Both the position numbers and the translations under genes were made by a program. A stretch of 64,000 nucleotides of DNA from an uncultured Clostridium sp. (GTDB taxonomy: Bacteria; Bacillota; Clostridia; Clostridiales; Clostridiaceae). Shown here in pieces: positions 26,796 through 35,495 of this stretch. Under the pieces are notes generated by a model. It had not been told where the DNA came from. It did not search any database and worked only from the letters and a program-made list of their open reading frames with translations. The DNA is taken from positions 464,101 through 528,100 of the forward strand of contig NZ_CAJURG010000001.1 of assembly GCF_910588715.1 (NCBI RefSeq). Reading direction: 5' to 3'. Positions within the stretch are counted from its first letter, which is position 1; each line of letters begins with the position of its first letter.

Positions 26796-27338
26796 GTGAA
26801 AAAATTTATTTGTACAATATGTGGATATGTTCATGAAGGAGATGCTCCACCAGAATTATGTCCAGTATGTAAAGCTCCAGCTAGCAAATTTGAAGAAATG
26901 AAAGGTGAAATGGCTTGGGCTGATGAACATAGAATAGGAATTTGTGAAGGTGTAGACCCTGAAATTATAGAAGGTTTAAGAGCTAATTTTACTGGAGAAT
27001 GTACTGAAGTTGGTATGTATCTTGCAATGTCACGTGCTGCTGACCGCGAGGGATATCCTGAAATTGCAGAAGCATATAAAAGAATTGCATATGAAGAAGC
27101 AGAACATGCAAGTAAATTTGCTGAAATGTTAGGAGAAGTTGTTTCTCCTAGTAGTAAAGCAAATTTAAAAGCTAGAGTTGAAGCTGAATTTGGTGCTTGT
27201 GATGGTAAAAAGAAACTTGCAACCTTAGCAAAACAAAATAACTTAGATGCTATACATGATACTGTTCATGAAATGTGTAAAGATGAAGCAAGACATGGAA
27301 GAGCATTTAAGGGATTATTAGATAGATACTTTAGTTAA
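26796..27338 (+). CDS. Reverse rubrerythrin (NADH peroxidase component)
   Basis: The protein reduces hydrogen peroxide using a di-iron centre. It has the rubredoxin domain first: CTICGYVHEG and CPVCKAPASKF (two CxxC pairs, residues 4-27). The ferritin-like four-helix domain follows with iron ligands in FTGECTEVGMYL, YEEAEHASKF and KDEARHGRAF. This domain order is the 'reverse' form known from clostridia. It has 180 residues, a strong AAAGGAGGA site and lies 30 bases before the DUF1540 gene. Probably part of oxygen tolerance with the NADH oxidase at 39612. I saw no clear PerR box. Confidence 0.93.
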   Translation: MKKFICTICGYVHEGDAPPELCPVCKAPASKFEEMKGEMAWADEHRIGICEGVDPEIIEGLRANFTGECTEVGMYLAMSRAADREGYPEIAEAYKRIAYEEAEHASKFAEMLGEVVSPSSKANLKARVEAEFGACDGKKKLATLAKQNNLDAIHDTVHEMCKDEARHGRAFKGLLDRYFS

Positions 27339-27368
27339 AAAAATTTTTATAAAAAAGGAGATATTTAA

Positions 27369-27686
27369 ATGTCAAAAATTAATTGTGATGTAAATAATTG
27401 TTCATATAATAGCTCAGGTATTTGTTTTTCAAACCGTGTTGATATTGGTGGAATGGCTTCTTGTGGAGAAAATGATACATGTTGTGGTTCATTTTTAGAT
27501 AAAAAACAATATAGTGATTTAGCTAACTGTGCTGAAAATTCTAGTCCTTGTGATTGTTTAGTATGTAAAGTAAGCAGTTGTGCACACAATGAAAACTGTC
27601 TTTGTAATCTTTCATCTATACAAGTAAATGGAGATAATGCTAATCTTTATACTGAAACTAATTGTGGAAGTTTTGATGAAAAATAA
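27369..27686 (+). CDS. DUF1540 cysteine-rich protein (two repeats)
   Basis: The 105-residue protein has two copies of the DUF1540 pattern: INCDVNNCSYNSSGICFSNR and CLVCKVSSCAHNENCLCNLS, each ending in a CGSF-type motif. The twelve or more Cys probably bind metal. These proteins are abundant in sporulating Clostridia and of unknown function. AAAGGAG precedes the ATG and the gene follows rubrerythrin closely, so the two probably share a message. Confidence 0.88.
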   Translation: MSKINCDVNNCSYNSSGICFSNRVDIGGMASCGENDTCCGSFLDKKQYSDLANCAENSSPCDCLVCKVSSCAHNENCLCNLSSIQVNGDNANLYTETNCGSFDEK

Positions 27687-27696
27687 CTATATTTTT

Positions 27697-27732
27697 AGGC
27701 AAATGATAAAACATTATATCATTTGCCTTTAT
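27697..27732. terminator. Bidirectional terminator
   Basis: Arms AGGCAAATGATA (27697-27708) and TATCATTTGCCT (27717-27728), then TTTATAT. Between the DUF1540 gene and the convergent TPR gene. Confidence 0.85.
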
Positions 27733-27739
27733 ATGTATT

Positions 27740-28630
27740 TTAATCTATCTTTTCATCTTTTTCTTCATTTTCTAAGTCTATAATTAAATTATTAATTTCT
27801 TCACTATTATTACTATCATCTATTATTTCTTTAAAATATTCTATAGCTTCATTATTTCTTCCTTGCCTTAATATCTCATAAGCGTATTCTTCAATAATTC
27901 TAGTATCTTCTGGTTCTAATTCATTTGCCTTTATTAAATATTTTTCAATTAAATCATATTTTTTTAATTCTTTATAACAAATTGCTAAAGCAAAATAATT
28001 TTCACCATCATTTTTATTTATTTCTATGGCCCTATTAAAATATTCAATTGCTTTTTCAAATCTTCTATTATTTGCCTCATATATTCCAAGACCTGTATAT
28101 GCTCTATCACATTTTTCATTTGCTTCTATTGCTTCTATTAATGCCTCTCTACCTAAGTTTTCATCATTTAAATCAATTAAATAAGTCCATCCAATTATAC
28201 ATTTAAAATTTGCTATTTGCACATTATCACATTCATAATTTTCTATATAATCTATACATCTATTTATTGCATCTTCATAATATTTTTCTCTAATATCTAA
28301 CTCAATCAAAAAAGTATTAGCTAAATACTGTTCCGGTTCTTCCTTTAAAACTCTTTCAAAACATCTTCTACTTTCTACATAAAGTCCTAAACTAAGTAAT
28401 GCTTCCCCCTTTATGTTATAACCATATACAATATAATCACAACCTAATTCAAAAGCTAAATCTACAGCAGCAATTGCATCTTGAAAAAAGCCTTGAACTA
28501 AATAACAATGTGCTGTATATAATAAATATTCTGGATTTCCACTTTTTTTAAACCCATCATTGCTATATTTTAATGCTTCATTAACATCATACATTAATAT
28601 TTCATTAAATATTTCTTCTATGTTCTCCAT
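27740..28630 (-). CDS. Tetratricopeptide-repeat protein
   Basis: A 296-residue all-helical protein with about seven TPR units. Clear ones are GNPEYLLYTAHCYLVQGFFQ, then AYTGLGIYEANNRRFEKAIE and NYFALAICYKELKKYDLIEK. There is no signal peptide or membrane segment, so it is a cytoplasmic scaffold. The C-terminus is acidic (ENEEKDEKID). Partner unknown; it is 107 bases from the PHP gene in the same direction, with a terminator between. Confidence 0.85.
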   Translation of the reverse strand: MENIEEIFNEILMYDVNEALKYSNDGFKKSGNPEYLLYTAHCYLVQGFFQDAIAAVDLAFELGCDYIVYGYNIKGEALLSLGLYVESRRCFERVLKEEPEQYLANTFLIELDIREKYYEDAINRCIDYIENYECDNVQIANFKCIIGWTYLIDLNDENLGREALIEAIEANEKCDRAYTGLGIYEANNRRFEKAIEYFNRAIEINKNDGENYFALAICYKELKKYDLIEKYLIKANELEPEDTRIIEEYAYEILRQGRNNEAIEYFKEIIDDSNNSEEINNLIIDLENEEKDEKID

Positions 28631-28697
28631 TTTCCTATCTTCCTTACTTAAAATATTTTATTATTATTCTTGCCATAAATTTATTTTTTAAATAAAA

Positions 28698-28727
28698 TTT
28701 GGAGCCAAAAAATATAGCTCCAAACTT
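28698..28727 (-). terminator. Terminator after the PHP-domain gene
   Basis: Arms TTTGGAGC (28698-28705) and GCTCCAAA (28717-28724); on the minus strand followed by TTTTATTT. Confidence 0.75.
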
Positions 28728-28737
28728 AAAATATAGT

Positions 28738-29517
28738 TTAAATTTTAAACTCTGTGCTTTTATCGTAGGTTTGAGTCTTTAATAAATAACGTTTTAATAT
28801 CTTAGAAGAAAATATCTTAAAGTTTAGTGCAGACATTATTTCAATAGTATAATCACCTTTTGTTATACAGTCTCTTAATTCTTTTATAGTAGAACATTCT
28901 TTGTTTAAGCTAGTATATATTCCTCCAATTTGAATAGGAGTATGACTATCACTACCAGTAATAATATTAATACCTAATTCTTGAGATAAATTAATTAATT
29001 CATCCCTAGCAACACTTTCTCCCTTTTTAAATATATCTTTTCCATTTAAATCTAACGCATCTAATCTCTTTAATAAATCATGAGACTGATTGCATAATTT
29101 ATGTCCTCTTCTACAGGGATGTGCTCCAAGCTTTAATAAATTAAATATATCTGCTTGATCTAATAAGTCCTCTAAGTCTATTAGGTTATCCTTTTCCCTA
29201 AATTCTTTTAATAACTTATAAATATCAATGATATTATCTTTATCACCAGCTAAAATTACATGACCCTTGTTCTTAACACTAACCTCCATTGCAGGAAATA
29301 CTGATATACCTTCTACAATATATCTATCTCCCTCATAAGTAAAATTATTTTCTAAAAAATCATAAATAGCTAGAAAATCTTTTGCATTAAAGTGCTCGCA
29401 AAGAATTATTCCATTTAGGCCACTACTTTTTGCAAAATAAATTTCATTCATGAAAAATTCCTTATTAAAATCTTTTCTTTTGCTTAGTAAGCCATGGACA
29501 TGAAAATCCATATTCAT
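28738..29517 (-). CDS. PHP-domain metal-dependent phosphoesterase
   Basis: The 259-residue protein begins MNMDFHVHGLLSKRKDF, with the HxH metal motif of PHP domains. Further metal ligands are in IILCEHFNAKD, LGAHPCRRGHKL and GSDSHTPIQIGG. This resembles PHP-only phosphatases of the TrpH/YciV type and histidinol-phosphatase relatives. The substrate cannot be inferred. AAGGGTGTG precedes the ATG. Confidence 0.85.
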   Translation of the reverse strand: MNMDFHVHGLLSKRKDFNKEFFMNEIYFAKSSGLNGIILCEHFNAKDFLAIYDFLENNFTYEGDRYIVEGISVFPAMEVSVKNKGHVILAGDKDNIIDIYKLLKEFREKDNLIDLEDLLDQADIFNLLKLGAHPCRRGHKLCNQSHDLLKRLDALDLNGKDIFKKGESVARDELINLSQELGINIITGSDSHTPIQIGGIYTSLNKECSTIKELRDCITKGDYTIEIMSALNFKIFSSKILKRYLLKTQTYDKSTEFKI

Positions 29518-29630
29518 TTATTTTTCACACCCTTATTTTTATTCCCAATATTGCTAAGAGTAATCTAATTACCCTATATTTATTAATATATTAAGATTAT
29601 ATCTTTTATGTTAATTAGTAATTTAAATTT

Positions 29631-30380
29631 TTAATATTTTACTTCCTTCATACAAAGTCCTTTAGCTGGAGCTTTTTCTGCTAATTCACTTCTATTTTTT
29701 TCTTCTAATAATTCTTTAACTTTTAATGGTTCAATTTCACCCTTTGCAACCTTTATTAAAGTTCCACTTAAAATCCTAACCATATTTAATAAAAACCCAT
29801 TTCCATTATATTCAATTTTTATAATGTTATCTTCTTCAGTAATGTTTATGTAATTTATTGTTCTTATTGTTGATTTTTTTGATTTATCCTTAACTCCACT
29901 AAAGCTCTTAAAATCATGTGTTCCTATTAAATATTTACTTGCCTCTATCATTTTTTCTATATTTAATTTTCCCTCAACATGATAAGCATATTTTTTTAAA
30001 AATACATTTGCAAACTTATTATTATCAATTGTATATACATAAGTTTTTGATATTACATTTAATCTTGAATGAAATCTATCACTAGCTTCACTTAATGAAG
30101 TTACAGATATATCCTCTGGTAAAAACTCATGTAAATATTTAGATATATCATGTAACTTTTTTGTGCTATTAGTTTTAAAATTTGCTATATATTTATCTGC
30201 ATGAACTCCTGTATCTGTTCTGCCACAACCAATTACTTGAATTTCTTCTCCTGTCATTTTTGACAATACTTTTTCAATTTTATCTTGTATAGTTGATACG
30301 CTATTTCCTTTTATATTTTGCTTTTGCCAACCCTTATATCTTGACCCATCATATTGAATTGTCATTTTTATATTTCTCAT
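29631..30380 (-). CDS. truA: tRNA pseudouridine synthase A
   Basis: TruA makes pseudouridine at positions 38-40 of tRNA anticodon stems. The 249-residue protein has the N-terminal MTIQYDGSRYKGWQKQ motif and the catalytic Asp in GCGRTDTGVHADKYIANF. The C-terminal block is FLLNMVRILSGTLIKVAKG. Length is normal. Clostridia often carry a second truA in the ribosomal-protein region; this copy is isolated. Confidence 0.95.
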   Translation of the reverse strand: MRNIKMTIQYDGSRYKGWQKQNIKGNSVSTIQDKIEKVLSKMTGEEIQVIGCGRTDTGVHADKYIANFKTNSTKKLHDISKYLHEFLPEDISVTSLSEASDRFHSRLNVISKTYVYTIDNNKFANVFLKKYAYHVEGKLNIEKMIEASKYLIGTHDFKSFSGVKDKSKKSTIRTINYINITEEDNIIKIEYNGNGFLLNMVRILSGTLIKVAKGEIEPLKVKELLEEKNRSELAEKAPAKGLCMKEVKY

Positions 30381-30458
30381 CTTATATCTCTCTTTTCTTT
30401 AAACTTCTTTTTTGTTCATTAATATAATATTTATTTTAAATTTATCTTAAAATTTTTC

Positions 30459-31415
30459 TTATAAATGTTTATTTTTTGCTAATAAACTTTCATTATATTT
30501 CTCATGTCTTTTTATTAAATTTTCTATTGGCTTTCCTTTTATCATATCTATAATCATAGGAGAAAGGACTACTAATGCATCCCTATATCCAAGTTCAATA
30601 TGCTGATTTAATACATTTTGTCTTATATTTAATGTGCCAATTCCATTTATTAATTCTAATTGAGTTGAAGGATATATTTCTATTATATGCGTATTTTCAA
30701 AACCTTTTCTATTTATTGGTTGCTTATAAGATAAATGTACAACTATTATAATATCGCAATTATAGTCTTTTAATGGGAAAATAGGTACATTATCTGCATT
30801 TTGATATCTATACTGTGGATTATTTATTCCTCCATCTGCATATCTATAATTATTTATTATAATTGGCTTAAATAAAAATGGGACTGCACAAGAAGCCATA
30901 CAAATATCTAAAGCTTTTTTATCATCATAATCATTTAATTTAAAATATTCTGGCTTTTCTAAATCAATATTATAAGCACAAGCATATAAAGTTTTCTTGC
31001 TTGCTCTAATTATATTAAAATCAATATAATCTTGAATAAAACTTTTAATTCCACTTTGTGATAACAAACCAATATCGTTTCTTTTAAATATATCTGATAA
31101 CCTTTTTTCCTTATCCACGTTAGAATCTCTTCTAATTAAATTTTTAATATTAATATCTCTTGTTTTATTTTCATTGTTAATAAATCTAGAATAAGAAATA
31201 TTAGACCAACTTTCATCCATAACTTTTCCATCATTCATTGAAAGCATAAGACCATTTATTGTACCTATTGATGTGCCTGAAACAACAGTAATTCTTCTTA
31301 TAATATCTAAATCCCAAAGAGCCTTAAAAACTCCTGCCTCATATGCCCCCTTAGCTCCACCACCAGCTAAAACTAATCCGATATTTAAATTAAACAAATT
31401 TTCAATATCTATCAC
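30459..31415 (-). CDS. Patatin-like phospholipase
   Basis: The 318-residue protein has the patatin oxyanion loop GLVLAGGGAKGAYEAGVF, the nucleophile elbow SGTSIGTING (Ser about residue 47) and the dyad Asp in YADGGINNP. It hydrolyses acyl chains from membrane lipids; there is no signal peptide, so it acts inside the cell. The start is GTG, 4 bases after GAGGTTAA. It follows the dipeptidase by 32 bases in the same direction, so the two are probably co-transcribed. Confidence 0.92.
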   Translation of the reverse strand: MIDIENLFNLNIGLVLAGGGAKGAYEAGVFKALWDLDIIRRITVVSGTSIGTINGLMLSMNDGKVMDESWSNISYSRFINNENKTRDINIKNLIRRDSNVDKEKRLSDIFKRNDIGLLSQSGIKSFIQDYIDFNIIRASKKTLYACAYNIDLEKPEYFKLNDYDDKKALDICMASCAVPFLFKPIIINNYRYADGGINNPQYRYQNADNVPIFPLKDYNCDIIIVVHLSYKQPINRKGFENTHIIEIYPSTQLELINGIGTLNIRQNVLNQHIELGYRDALVVLSPMIIDMIKGKPIENLIKRHEKYNESLLAKNKHL

Positions 31416-31447
31416 TTAACCTCATCATCCTTCATCAATTTTATCTA

Positions 31448-32458
31448 TTATAATAGCTCTTTATATACTCTAATTGCATTCTTATAAAATATTTTTTCTA
31501 CCTCATCATAAGTTAAACCACTTTTCAATAAATCTTCTGCTAATAATTGAATCTTTGAAGCATCATTAATTTCTAATGTACTTTTTACTCCATCAAAATC
31601 AGTTCCTAAAGCAATCACTTCTATTCCACCAATATTTTTTATATGATTAATATGCTTTACTAAATCCTCAATATAAGTAAAAGTTAACCCATTATGTGGA
31701 GTAGGCTTAACAAAATCTGAGCAAAAGTTAATTCCAGTAATTCCACCTCTATCAGCTATTTTTTTTATCATATCATCAGTTAAATTTCTAACAGAGTTTG
31801 TTATAAATCTTGAATTGCTATGACTTGCTACAAATGGTTTTTTAGTATATTTTAAAACATCATAAAATCCAGCATCTGATAAGTGAGAAACATCAACTAT
31901 AATTCCTAATTGTTCCATTTCTCTAACTAAATCAATTCCAAACTCAGTAAGTCCAAATTCAGTGTTTGGCATTGTAAAATTTGGCTTTTCAATTATATTA
32001 CCAACTTTATCTATATTCAATTTAAAATTAGGAAATCCAATACCATTTACATGATTCCATGTTAGTGTTATAAGCCTAACCCCTTTATTATATACTGTTT
32101 TTAAATTTTCTAAAGACCCTTCAAGAGCTCCACCATCTTCTATAGTTAATAATGCACCTATTTTATTTTGCTTTTTACAATTAATTATATCATCATATGA
32201 ATATACTGGACTAATAATATCTTTATTATCTTCTATTTCTTCGTAATAAACTTTTATAACCTCTTGTAATATTTTATATGGATTTTTATATTTTTTTATA
32301 TCTATAAATATTGCAAAGTTTTGAAGTAAATAATCTCCATCCACTAATTTATTTAAATCTACATGAAAATTATTTTCTTTTAATTTAGAATCATTACCCA
32401 AAAGTTTACTTTTATAAATTTCCCAAATAGTATCACAATGCATATCAATAACTTTCAT
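31448..32458 (-). CDS. Membrane dipeptidase (peptidase family M19)
   Basis: A zinc dipeptidase of 336 residues. Metal ligands appear in MHCDTIWEIYKS (HxD), the bridging Glu in LLTIEDGGALEG, and His in VDVSHLSDAG and VASHSNSRFI. The C-terminal LGTDFDGVKSTLE block is characteristic of renal dipeptidase relatives. No signal peptide, so probably cytosolic; likely cleaves dipeptides, including D-amino-acid types. Confidence 0.94.
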   Translation of the reverse strand: MKVIDMHCDTIWEIYKSKLLGNDSKLKENNFHVDLNKLVDGDYLLQNFAIFIDIKKYKNPYKILQEVIKVYYEEIEDNKDIISPVYSYDDIINCKKQNKIGALLTIEDGGALEGSLENLKTVYNKGVRLITLTWNHVNGIGFPNFKLNIDKVGNIIEKPNFTMPNTEFGLTEFGIDLVREMEQLGIIVDVSHLSDAGFYDVLKYTKKPFVASHSNSRFITNSVRNLTDDMIKKIADRGGITGINFCSDFVKPTPHNGLTFTYIEDLVKHINHIKNIGGIEVIALGTDFDGVKSTLEINDASKIQLLAEDLLKSGLTYDEVEKIFYKNAIRVYKELL

Positions 32459-32510
32459 ACTAAATCTCCTCCAAACTTATATATATAATTATATCATATA
32501 CAAGTTAATA

Positions 32511-32541
32511 TAAAAAAAGTGACAAACCTAAGCTTGTCACT
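32511..32541 (-). terminator. Terminator after the 135-residue hypothetical gene
   Basis: Arms AGTGACAA (32518-32525) and TTGTCACT (32534-32541); a seven-base T-run follows on the minus strand. Confidence 0.85.
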
Positions 32542-32553
32542 AAACTCATAAAA

Positions 32554-32961
32554 TTATATTAACTTTTCTATTACTTCAGCTGGTGCCGAAACAGTAAAAA
32601 TTAAATCTTCATCAATTCTTACCTTACATTCTTCTTTACTATTTTGAATCTTATCCATCGATAATCCACCAATATTAATTTCCTTAAACTTCGTTGGAGC
32701 AATTTCTACCTTAAATAATGTATCTTTAATACCAGTTATTTTTAAATCCATTTGTCCAGCATAATTTTTAACTTTTAATCCAATAATATTATTTCCCTTT
32801 AAAGTCTTTTTATCAGTTGGAATATAATCTACATCTACCTTACCTGTAAGTGTAATAAATCCTCCACTTAACTTTCTCTTTACTAATAAGCTTGTATTAT
32901 AATTACTAGAAAGTTCTGTTAATAATTTTCCTAATTTATATATTGTTAATTCATGTACCAT
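32554..32961 (-). CDS. Hypothetical protein, 135 residues
   Basis: A beta-rich soluble protein without Cys, signal peptide or membrane segment (for example KRKLSGGFITLTGKVDVDYI). AAGGAAATAATT precedes the ATG and it has its own terminator. The alternating polar/hydrophobic strands suggest a small beta-sandwich or barrel. I recognise no family. Confidence 0.7.
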   Translation of the reverse strand: MVHELTIYKLGKLLTELSSNYNTSLLVKRKLSGGFITLTGKVDVDYIPTDKKTLKGNNIIGLKVKNYAGQMDLKITGIKDTLFKVEIAPTKFKEINIGGLSMDKIQNSKEECKVRIDEDLIFTVSAPAEVIEKLI

Positions 32962-33055
32962 AATAATTATTTCCTTCTTTAAAAATTTATTTAATAATTA
33001 TTATACAGAGTTACTATATTATTTCAACTAATTTTATATTATTTTTATAAATTAT

Positions 33056-34750
33056 CTATATTATTGCCATTATTGCTTCACTAACTACATCCATTAGCTC
33101 ATTAACTTTAATATTAGTCATATTTTCATCACCAATATTAATAAACAATGATTTTTTAGATAAGTGTAAATTAAAATTATTTATTCCCTCATCGTAAATA
33201 ACTATCCTTGCCTTAATTCCCCTACTTTCTATCTCCTTACTAAAATTTTCAGCAAATCTTAAATTTTCTTCATAATTTATACTATTTTTTGATAAATCAA
33301 TGACTATATCTTCTAAATCACTATTTTCCTCAAAAGCATCTAATCTATGAATATCAATTAATACAGAATTTGAATAATCTTTAATATTATTCTTTATTAT
33401 ATTTTCTGAATTTTCAAAAGAATTTTCATATTCACTAGGTTTTTCACATATTAAAAAAGTAGAATTTATATTAAGATTCTTTAATTTATTATCTAGCTCC
33501 ATACTTGCATCTATTATAGAATATCCATCTTTATATTCTTCATTAACATGAGAATTATAAATAACAACCTTTGATTTTTCTTCATTAATATAATTTTTAT
33601 CTAGTATATTTTCTTCCTTCATATTATTACTATTATAATTTTCTTGACTATTTTTAATATTAAAGCCAACACTTTCTTTTGCATTATTAACCTTACTACT
33701 TAATGTGACAAACCCTAATACTAAAACTAATATTAAACCAATTATTATCTTTCTAATATTAAATTTTTTATTTTCACTAATCATTTTAATTCTCTCCTTT
33801 AACCCCTTTTTATTACTAATCATAGAAGTTGTTCCTAAAATATTTTTATTATTTTTTACATATCTAAGAACATTAATAATTGTATATCCATAATGTAAAG
33901 TTTCTTTTTTATTTAACTTTGAAATCACCATATCATCACAAGCTATTTCTAAATCTTCTTTCATAGTATCTAAAGCAAAGTATATTATAGGATTGAACCA
34001 ATATATTATTTTTAATAAATGTATAATAAAATTTAACTGCAAATCTTTTCTTTTATAATGACATAATTCATGAAGAATTATATATCTTATTTCTTCATTA
34101 CTTAAATCATCAATTATATTTTTAGGAATTAAAATTTTAGGATTTATAAAACCTGACAGAGCTGGAGCATTAATGTTCTTTACTACTAATATCTTTATAT
34201 TTTTCTTTATATTTAATAATTCTAAACAATCTTCTAATATATTAAATGAATGTTTATCATATTTATATAACCTATTTTTTATTATCTTAAATAGGTTATA
34301 ATATGAAATTATTGAAATACATACAAAAATTAATATTCCTAAAATCCAAATTATAAGAAAAGTATTTTTTATATTATTATATTGATTTATGTTATTATTA
34401 CTTTGTTTTGGAGAGTTTATAATACTACTTTGAGTTTCTGATGAGTTTTTAAAAGAATCATTTATTATTTCAGTACTTAACTTTATTTTTGAATTGCTTT
34501 TTATTACTTTTTCTTCATAAGAATTGGAGGTTTTTACTGTATTAAATATATTATAAATACTTGCTTTGCTTTCAGGTCCATACGGAACAATAAGTTTTAT
34601 AATTACTAATAACCATAATAAATATAAAATATTAACTCCAAAGGCTTTTTTTATTATAGGTCTTAAAATCAAAACAATAGAAGCTAGTACACTCGCAATT
34701 AACGATATTTTGAAAATACTTTCTAATATACTTATAAAGTTCACCTCCAT
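33056..34750 (-). CDS. BlaR1/MecR1-type M56 sensor protease fused to a SpoIIP-like domain
   Basis: Residues 1-350 are a BlaR1-type membrane protease: four hydrophobic segments (about 11-30, 37-57, 130-150, 334-350) and the zinc motif HELCH at 227-231. In BlaR1 a penicillin-binding sensor follows. Here residues 394-564 instead resemble SpoIIP: YNSHVNEEY (His401, Glu404), LIDIHRLDA (His468) and LHLSKKSLFINIG. The catalytic Glu of SpoIIP-like/amidase enzymes (EIG) is Asn538. So it may bind peptidoglycan without cutting it (inference). The annotated ATG lies just ahead of a GGAGGTGA sequence, so the true start is uncertain. Divergent from the BlaI-type repressor. Confidence 0.85.
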   Translation of the reverse strand: MEVNFISILESIFKISLIASVLASIVLILRPIIKKAFGVNILYLLWLLVIIKLIVPYGPESKASIYNIFNTVKTSNSYEEKVIKSNSKIKLSTEIINDSFKNSSETQSSIINSPKQSNNNINQYNNIKNTFLIIWILGILIFVCISIISYYNLFKIIKNRLYKYDKHSFNILEDCLELLNIKKNIKILVVKNINAPALSGFINPKILIPKNIIDDLSNEEIRYIILHELCHYKRKDLQLNFIIHLLKIIYWFNPIIYFALDTMKEDLEIACDDMVISKLNKKETLHYGYTIINVLRYVKNNKNILGTTSMISNKKGLKERIKMISENKKFNIRKIIIGLILVLVLGFVTLSSKVNNAKESVGFNIKNSQENYNSNNMKEENILDKNYINEEKSKVVIYNSHVNEEYKDGYSIIDASMELDNKLKNLNINSTFLICEKPSEYENSFENSENIIKNNIKDYSNSVLIDIHRLDAFEENSDLEDIVIDLSKNSINYEENLRFAENFSKEIESRGIKARIVIYDEGINNFNLHLSKKSLFINIGDENMTNIKVNELMDVVSEAIMAII

Positions 34751-34755
34751 TTAAA

Positions 34756-34931
34756 TTACAAACGTAATCTATAAATTTAGTTTACACTTGTAATCAATAA
34801 TAGTCAATATGTTTTTTGTAAATTATTTCTAATTTTTTTGAATATATCTTGTAATTTCTATTTTATATAAAATTTAATATTGACAAATAAAATTTACATT
34901 TGTAAACTTAAAATATAAATTACAACGGTAA
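34756..34931. promoter_or_regulatory. Four BlaI-type operator dyads
   Basis: Four copies of TTAC-N4-GTAA: 34756-34767, 34782-34793, 34894-34905, 34920-34931. Two lie upstream of the sensor gene and two upstream of the repressor gene. A promoter for the repressor is TTGACA (34880-34885), a 17-base spacer and TAAACT; the third dyad covers its spacer and -10. The dyads are close to the known BlaI/MecI TACA...TGTA consensus, which implies autoregulation of both genes. Confidence 0.85.
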
Positions 34932-34949
34932 TCAAAAGAGGTGTTAAAG

Positions 34950-35336
34950 TTGAAAAAATTACCTAAAATATCTGATGCTGAATGGGAAGTTATGAAAATT
35001 ATCTGGAAAAATGATTCTATAACTTCAACTAAAATAATAAAGAAACTTCAAGAAAAAACTAATTGGAAAGCTTCCACAATTAAAACATTAATTAATAGAT
35101 TATTAAATAAAGAAGCCATTAATTTTACTAAAGAAGGTAAAGAATATTATTATTTTTCAATTATTTCAGAGAAAGATTGTATTAAAGAAGAAAGTGAAGG
35201 TTTTTTAAATAAAGTATTTAATGGTTCCTTAAATTCAATGGTAATTAATTTTGTTAAATCACAAAAACTTACTGAAGATGAAATAAATGAGCTAAAATCT
35301 ATTTTAGATAATTCTCAAAATACAGTAAAAAAATAA
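34950..35336 (+). CDS. BlaI/MecI-family transcriptional repressor
   Basis: A 128-residue winged-helix repressor (ISDAEWEVMKIIWKNDSITS, then TNWKASTIKTLINRLLNK). The pair Asn100-Phe101 in MVINFVKSQKL corresponds to the bond cut by BlaR1/MecR1 in staphylococcal BlaI and MecI, so proteolytic release is plausible. The start is TTG at 34950, 6 bases after AGAGGTG; a GTG at 34941 lies inside that site. Divergent from the M56 sensor. No beta-lactamase gene is nearby. Confidence 0.9.
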   Translation: MKKLPKISDAEWEVMKIIWKNDSITSTKIIKKLQEKTNWKASTIKTLINRLLNKEAINFTKEGKEYYYFSIISEKDCIKEESEGFLNKVFNGSLNSMVINFVKSQKLTEDEINELKSILDNSQNTVKK

Positions 35337-35368
35337 TTTTTTATCTGTATTTTGATAGAATAAAAAAT

Positions 35369-35411
35369 ATGCTCCATAATGAATTTTAATATTTTTTCAT
35401 TTTGGAGCAAT
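35369..35411 (+). terminator. Probable terminator after the BlaI-type gene
   Basis: TGCTCCA (35370-35376) pairs with TGGAGCA (35403-35409), extended by AATGAA/TTCATT. T-run is weak (AATTTATTTA). Confidence 0.5.
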
Positions 35412-35495
35412 TTATTTAAATATTATAATTATTTACACAAAATATAAATGAATTATACAAAATATCTTATAAATAAAAATATGTAAATACTCTTA

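Noticed and set aside
29538..29560. CCAATATTG resembling the CRISPR repeat core
   Set aside because: Short match in AT-rich DNA with no matching flanks; chance.
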